In this document: in pieces, positions 6,294-9,938 of the stretch
Layout of the letters: every line of letters begins with the position of its first letter
Position numbering within the stretch: the first letter of the stretch is position 1
NCBI GenBank assembly: GCA_012799255.1
Contig: JAAZLQ010000329.1
Span: forward strand, 1-9,938
Length of the DNA stretch: 9,938 nucleotides
Reading direction: 5' to 3'
Origin: Bacillota bacterium
Lineage (GTDB): Bacteria > Bacillota_G > Limnochordia > DTU010
The notes under the pieces: model-generated
What the model was told of the DNA's origin: nothing
Seen by the model: the letters and a program-made list of their open reading frames with translations, nothing else
Database searches by the model: none
Position numbers and translations under genes: made by a program

Positions 6294-7499
6294 ATGTACA
6301 AATTGTATTGCCGTATCTATCAGACGGTTCTTAAATTAGTATCTGCCATCCTTCCTTGGCGTAGACCTGAGTTAATTGAGGGCAGAAACAGTATGACCAT
6401 GCTCTCCAAGCTAATAAAGAATAACGGTATCCAGAGCGTACTGGTCGTTACAGATCAACAAATCGTTTCTCTGGGGCTGGCAAATGGATTACTCCAAGGG
6501 CTAAAGTCCGATGGAGTGGATTTTGCTGTGTACGATAAGACTGTACCGAACCCGACCATCGATAATATTGAAGAAGCGCTGCAGCTATATAGATTTCATG
6601 AATGTGAAGGAATTGTGGCTCTTGGCGGTGGTTCCCCCATGGATTGTGCCAAAGGAGTAGGCGCCAGGGTTGCTCGGCCTGGTAAGTCCATTCATCAAAT
6701 GAAAGGATTATTCAAGGTCAGAAGAAAGATACCACCTCTTTTTGCTATTCCCACCACGGCGGGAACGGGAAGTGAAGCGACAGTGGCCGCCGTGATCGCG
6801 GATCAAAATACTCGCGGAAAATATCCCATCAGTGACCTGGCGCTCATCCCCCACTATGCAGTTTTGGATCCAACCTTAACTGCGGGTTTACCGCCTCATA
6901 TAACCGCAGCTACCGGTATGGATGCTTTGACCCACGCGGTAGAGGCATATATAGGCAGAAGCAACACACCAGAGACCAGGCAGATGAGCGAAAAAGCAGT
7001 CAAACTCATCTTTGAAAATCTATATGAAACCTATATCAATGGAAACAACTTAGCAGCTCGTGAGAATATGCTGAAGGCATCCTACTGTGCAGGCATAGCC
7101 TTTACTCAAGCCTATGTAGGTTATGTCCATGCAATAGCTCATACCTTAGGTGGTTTTTATGGAATTCCCCATGGCTTAGCCAATGCGGTGATCCTGCCTT
7201 ATGTATTGGAATACTACGGGGAATCTGCTCATCAACCTTTAGCTGAATTAGCCGACTTGATAGAAGTCAGCGAACCATCAGATACGGTGGAAAAGAAAGC
7301 CCATCGGTTTATCAAAGCTATTAAGGAATTAAATGAAAGTATGGATATCCCGAATAAAATCAGTGGGATCCAGGAGAAGGATATTCAAGTTATGGTTGAA
7401 CAGGCTTATAAGGAAGCCAACCCTCTTTATCCAGTTCCCAAGATTTTCACCAGGCATGATTTTACCAATATTTATGATCTGATCCGGGAGACAAATTAA
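6294..7499 (+). CDS. group III iron-containing alcohol dehydrogenase
   Basis: This 401-residue cytoplasmic enzyme should reduce an aldehyde to an alcohol, or the reverse, with NAD(P). Family signatures include GGGSPMDCAKGV (111-122) for nucleotide binding, TTAGTGSEAT (154-163), and the metal site D210, H214 (DALTH), H279 and H293 (GIPHG), spaced as in FucO-type enzymes; H283 corresponds to the conserved active-site His. The N-terminal extension ending LPWRRPELIEG is typical of one clade, so the start is complete. ATG 6294 follows GGAGG by 7 nt. It lies 17 nt after the truncated ferredoxin ORF, suggesting cotranscription with the DUF362 gene. Its base composition looks more A/T-rich than the DUF362 and AOR genes, consistent with separate acquisition. 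Together with AOR it could complete acid-aldehyde-alcohol conversion. Substrate is not readable. Confidence 0.93.
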   Translation: MYKLYCRIYQTVLKLVSAILPWRRPELIEGRNSMTMLSKLIKNNGIQSVLVVTDQQIVSLGLANGLLQGLKSDGVDFAVYDKTVPNPTIDNIEEALQLYRFHECEGIVALGGGSPMDCAKGVGARVARPGKSIHQMKGLFKVRRKIPPLFAIPTTAGTGSEATVAAVIADQNTRGKYPISDLALIPHYAVLDPTLTAGLPPHITAATGMDALTHAVEAYIGRSNTPETRQMSEKAVKLIFENLYETYINGNNLAARENMLKASYCAGIAFTQAYVGYVHAIAHTLGGFYGIPHGLANAVILPYVLEYYGESAHQPLAELADLIEVSEPSDTVEKKAHRFIKAIKELNESMDIPNKISGIQEKDIQVMVEQAYKEANPLYPVPKIFTRHDFTNIYDLIRETN

Positions 7500-7528
7500 C
7501 TAGGTTTCAACTGTGACCGATGGATCCA

Positions 7529-7600
7529 CGGGGACGTACCTTATATGTCAACAATTGAAGTTCGATGCTGACAAGTTGACATTTTTATAGTACGTCCTCG
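7529..7600. repeat. imperfect inverted repeat with internal TGTCAAC motifs, possible MITE/REP-like remnant
   Basis: The left end CGGGGACGTAC and the right end, read on the other strand as CGAGGACGTAC, match at 10 of 11 positions. Each is followed by a short A/T-rich stretch of 6 or 8 nt and then the same TGTCAAC. Further right there are more TGTCA/TGTCG-type words and an outer CGTCCCC (7644-7650) that could pair with GGGGACG at 7530-7536. Such GGGGACGTACC ends with TGTCAA recall small dispersed palindromic repeats of Firmicutes. It could also act as a terminator for the dehydrogenase gene, although there is no U-run after it. No transposase is present. Confidence 0.6.
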
Positions 7601-7700
7601 TTTTGCCCTGTCAAGTTTTGTCGCCCGTTTGTCACGTTAGCTTCGTCCCCTAAGTATAACAAAGAGGAATGCAATATATGAAAATTTTGGGCTATGCGTC

Positions 7701-7728
7701 TTGACGGATATATAGAAAATGATAATAT
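7701..7728 (+). promoter_or_regulatory. probable promoter of the ABC importer operon
   Basis: TTGACG (7701-7706), five of six consensus bases, is followed after 16 nt by TAATAT (7723-7728), four of six, in a very A/T-rich stretch. Transcription would start near 7735, giving a leader of about 65-70 nt that contains AAACCGGTTT at 7769-7778, a possible operator. Confidence 0.5.
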
Positions 7729-7802
7729 TATTTATTAGCGAGGGTTATGGCATAGTCGAAAAATGACTAAACCGGTTTCAATTTTGAGAGGGGATGTTAG
7801 TA

Positions 7803-8930
7803 GTGAGGAAGATTTTTTCTATGGTCTTGGTGATGGCCATGCTGTTTACGCTAAGTGGGTGTGGCGGTACTGAAGCGGGCAACAGTAATACCACGCCAGG
7901 AGAAGTACCTACTTTAGCGGTTGCTTACGGAAACGACTTACATACTTGTTTGTTGAATGTTGCTATGTCCGATATGGCTGCTTTTGCTGACAAAGCGGCT
8001 CGAATCAACCCTGTAAGTGAGAGCCAATTCGAATTATTACAGGATGACCAGGTAATTGCGAAATTTAACGTTATCACCGGAAAAAGCGGAGCCGAATGCG
8101 CTACCATGATGGGTCAGGGGCATTTGGACATAACTTTCTCTTCCAATACAGCTATGCTCTCTGCTTACGATGTGGGTACTGATGTGAAGATCTTGAGTCC
8201 TCTGCAGAGCGGAGGGGTTTCCATGGTTATGGGCCCGGAGAACGACTTCTATGGATTTGATGCTATTAAGAAGTATATTGAAGATTCACCCACTCCCGTT
8301 AAGGTCGGTTATCATTCAGTGATAAGCGGCCCCCGCATACTTATCGAATCCATTCTAAATGACGCTGGTTTTAAACTAACTGAAGATCCCGGTGATACCA
8401 CGGCGGATGTGCTGATGGTTGACCTGAAAGGAGCCCAAAATCTGTTGCCGTCTATTCGTAGCGGTGCGGTAGATGCCTGGGTAGGGCCATCTCCCAACCC
8501 TGAAAATGCCGAAAAGAACGATATGGGCAAAATTGTCATGCGACTGGATGATTTCCCACCACAAGGTAAGTGGACCAATTTCCCCTGTTGTGTAATGGCA
8601 GCTACGACTGAAGTAGTCGAAAACCATCCTGAAGTTATCGAAGCCTTGGTCAGTGTGGTAGTTGATTGTATACATTATGGCAATGACAATCGCGAGAAGT
8701 TCGCTGAGATCAATTCTGCCAAAATTGGGGTCGAAAAGGATGTCATCCTAGCAAATAATATCATTTATACTTCGGATCCCTCCCAGGAGTGGCTGGACGG
8801 AATCGAAATATATTTCAATGCTATCCAAGCCATGAATAAATTTACTGACCGCCTGAAAGACGCCGATTACGAAACCGTAAAGAAAGAAGTTTTCGACTTT
8901 TCCTTTGTAGAAAAGGCTAACAGTCGTTAA
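7803..8930 (+). CDS. ABC importer substrate-binding lipoprotein (NitT/TauT/SsuA type)
   Basis: This periplasmic-type binding protein is anchored to the outer face of the membrane by lipidation. It begins with a basic residue pair, a hydrophobic segment and the lipobox LSGC (Cys at residue 20 from the GTG), followed by a Gly/Ser/Thr-rich linker. The mature part has the NMT1/SsuA-like two-lobe pattern: TLAVAYGNDLH as first strand, QGHLDITFSSNTAMLSAY, VKVGYHSVISGPRIL and IRSGAVDAWVGPSP, the last being typical of the family's ligand-pocket segment. I chose GTG 7803 because GAGAGGGG stands 9 nt upstream; ATG 7794 touches that site and would add only three residues. A permease gene follows. Known substrates of relatives include sulfonates, nitrate and thiamine precursors; I cannot assign one here, and there is no direct evidence that it transports tungstate. 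Confidence 0.85.
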   Translation: MRKIFSMVLVMAMLFTLSGCGGTEAGNSNTTPGEVPTLAVAYGNDLHTCLLNVAMSDMAAFADKAARINPVSESQFELLQDDQVIAKFNVITGKSGAECATMMGQGHLDITFSSNTAMLSAYDVGTDVKILSPLQSGGVSMVMGPENDFYGFDAIKKYIEDSPTPVKVGYHSVISGPRILIESILNDAGFKLTEDPGDTTADVLMVDLKGAQNLLPSIRSGAVDAWVGPSPNPENAEKNDMGKIVMRLDDFPPQGKWTNFPCCVMAATTEVVENHPEVIEALVSVVVDCIHYGNDNREKFAEINSAKIGVEKDVILANNIIYTSDPSQEWLDGIEIYFNAIQAMNKFTDRLKDADYETVKKEVFDFSFVEKANSR

Positions 8931-8940
8931 GTTAAACTGA

Positions 8941-8999
8941 AAACCAGGCAGGTACTGTTGATCTCTACCCGTAGAGCTCAAATGGTATCTGCCTGGTTT
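8941..8999 (+). other. long imperfect hairpin between binding protein and permease genes
   Basis: Nearly the whole 59 nt folds back on itself. AAACCAGGCAG (8941-8951) pairs with CTGCCTGGTTT (8989-8999), TAC with GTA, TTGA (8958-8961) with TCAA (8978-8981), and CTCTA with TAGAG around a CCCG loop (8968-8971), with only small internal bulges. It lies 11 nt after the binding-protein stop. There is no U-run, so a strong factor-independent terminator is unlikely; protection of the upstream mRNA 3' end or partial attenuation would explain the higher binding-protein level that importers need. A dispersed palindromic repeat is the alternative. Confidence 0.7.
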
Positions 9000-9076
9000 A
9001 AATTATTGAGTTCAATACCGTACTAGTTACCTGGTACCGTGATGATTTCAGGTTTTCATGAAAAGGACTAGCTTTT

Positions 9077-9913
9077 ATGCATAAAAAGTTCCTAGCGTTC
9101 ATTATGCCCTTTATCATACCGGCTTTGCTCTTGATCTTCTGGCAGTATGCCGCCTATCAGGCGCAGAATGTGGCTGTTTTGCCACCTGTCGGTCGGGTGT
9201 TGGAAAACTTCCTGCATGCCACTGATGATTTTATTGGTTTAGGCTCTATCCCACGCAATATTGGGGTGAGTCTGATCCGAGTTCTTAGCGGATACACAGC
9301 GGGAGTGCTCATTGCCGTACCCCTAGGAGTTTTGATGGGCTACAGCAAAACGATCCAGAGATTATTTGAGACTTTTATCAGCATTTTCAAACCGATACCG
9401 CCGCTAGCATGGCAGCCTCTAGCCCTGGCTATCTTCGGGGTCTCAAGTATTGCCACCGTTTTTAATATGCCTTTTGGGCAGCAATATGTGTTTTGGGGCA
9501 ATTTTAAGATCGCTATGATCTTTATGATCGGGATGGGGAGCTTCTTCCCGGTCATTGCTAGTGTCATGTTCGGTGTGCAGAATGTTCGGCAAACCTTGAT
9601 TGACTCAGCCCGGGTATTGGGTGCCAGTGAAAAGGATATTTTCTTTAAGATCCTGATTCCGGCTGCCGCACCAAATATTATCAATGGTTTGCGGATGGGC
9701 TTGGCTATTGGCTGGGCTTGTTTGGTGGGTGCTGAAATGCTGCCGGGCAGTCTGGCCGGCGTGGGTTATCTTATCACCCATGCCTATGAACTTGCCCGCA
9801 CCGATCTGGTTATCACTGGCATGATCTGTATCGGCGTAGTAGGTGCGTTGCTGGATAGTATATTCAGGGTGATAGGCAACCGCTACTTCAGCTGGGAAAG
9901 CAAAACAAGGTAA
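9077..9913 (+). CDS. ABC importer permease (SsuC/TauC/NrtB type)
   Basis: This 278-residue integral membrane protein should form the translocation channel for the preceding lipoprotein's ligand. Hydrophobic helices are seen near residues 7-27, 62-88, 104-122, 143-166, 204-222 and 244-262. The cytoplasmic coupling (EAA) loop at about 176-208 reads DSARVLGASEKDIFFKILIP, with the conserved Ala, Gly and Ile-x-x-Pro, and contacts the ATPase. Between FKPIPPLAWQPLALAIFG and FFPVIASV there are roughly 15-20 more residues than usual in SsuC-like proteins (about 122-144, including MPFGQQYVFWG). ATG 9077 has AAGGA 9 nt upstream. The gap of 146 nt to the binding protein holds the long hairpin. A third gene starts 7 nt after the stop. 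Confidence 0.88.
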   Translation: MHKKFLAFIMPFIIPALLLIFWQYAAYQAQNVAVLPPVGRVLENFLHATDDFIGLGSIPRNIGVSLIRVLSGYTAGVLIAVPLGVLMGYSKTIQRLFETFISIFKPIPPLAWQPLALAIFGVSSIATVFNMPFGQQYVFWGNFKIAMIFMIGMGSFFPVIASVMFGVQNVRQTLIDSARVLGASEKDIFFKILIPAAAPNIINGLRMGLAIGWACLVGAEMLPGSLAGVGYLITHAYELARTDLVITGMICIGVVGALLDSIFRVIGNRYFSWESKTR

Positions 9914-9920
9914 GATATTT

Positions 9921-9938
9921 ATGAAGGTAACGATATCA
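9921..9938 (+). CDS. start of next gene, probably the importer ATPase (partial)
   Basis: Only six codons are visible (MKVTIS). ATG 9921 has AAGG about 10 nt upstream, inside the end of the permease gene, so translation may be coupled. The identity as ATP-binding subunit is inferred from the usual order binding protein, permease, ATPase; nothing in the six residues proves it. Confidence 0.4.

Larger units (their letters stand above)
7500..7802. other. about 300-bp gap between the dehydrogenase and ABC importer
   Basis: No convincing gene was seen. From left to right it holds the inverted-repeat element (7529-7600, perhaps to 7650), a small in-frame ATG pair at 7669 and 7678 opening only 11 codons, a sigma-A-like promoter (7701-7728), a perfect AAACCGGTTT palindrome (7769-7778) and the GAGAGGGG ribosome binding site of the next gene. 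Confidence 0.7.

Noticed and set aside
7669..7704. 11-codon ORF (MQYMKILGYAS) with AAAGAGGA upstream, considered as a leader peptide
   Set aside because: It ends inside the -35 box of the importer promoter, so it would not be on that transcript, and it has no run of regulatory codons.
7794..8930. Idea that the importer brings in tungstate for AOR
   Set aside because: The binding protein and permease resemble the SsuA/SsuC class, not the TupA/TupB, WtpA or ModA types known for tungstate, and a promoter and repeat separate it from the AOR/ADH genes.
9061..9076. AAAAG...CTTTT inverted repeat around the permease ribosome site, considered as an RNA switch
   Set aside because: The stem is only five weak pairs with a six-base loop and would hardly hide the site.

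Overview
The window reads as chromosomal DNA of an anaerobic bacterium, most likely a Clostridia-type Firmicute of moderate GC, such as the syntrophic or sulfate-reducing Peptococcaceae/Syntrophomonadaceae kind. This is inferred from strong AGGAGG-type ribosome binding sites, sigma-A-like promoters, frequent TTG/GTG starts, a tungsten-type aldehyde:ferredoxin oxidoreductase, bacterial ferredoxins and a lipoprotein-anchored ABC importer. No RNA gene, complete insertion sequence or CRISPR array was seen.

Left block (1-3680, minus strand). One operon runs leftward from a near-consensus promoter at about 3677-3649. In transcription order it encodes an 80-residue three-helix membrane protein, a MoaD-like sulfur carrier ending in Gly-Gly, an aldehyde:ferredoxin oxidoreductase (AOR), a 2[4Fe-4S] ferredoxin, and a MoeB/ThiF-type adenylyltransferase cut by the window edge. 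The operon therefore carries the catalytic subunit, its likely electron carrier, and two pterin-cofactor genes (sulfur carrier and activating enzyme).

Central block (3603-7499, plus strand). A TetR-family regulator is divergent from the AOR operon. A 20-bp inverted repeat (3623-3642) lies at the expected transcription start of the AOR promoter and is a good candidate operator. Downstream on the same strand are a DUF362 protein with a cysteine-rich C-terminal region, a 54-residue one-cluster ferredoxin-like ORF that looks truncated, and a group III iron-containing alcohol dehydrogenase. Together with AOR, the dehydrogenase suggests interconversion of acid, aldehyde and alcohol under TetR control. 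The substrate cannot be read from the sequence.

Right block (7500-9938, plus strand). A gap of about 300 bp holds an imperfect inverted-repeat element and a promoter. It is followed by a NitT/TauT/SsuA-type ABC importer: lipoprotein binding protein, a long imperfect hairpin, an SsuC-like permease, and the first six codons of a third gene, probably the ATPase. The importer may be functionally separate from the AOR/ADH genes.
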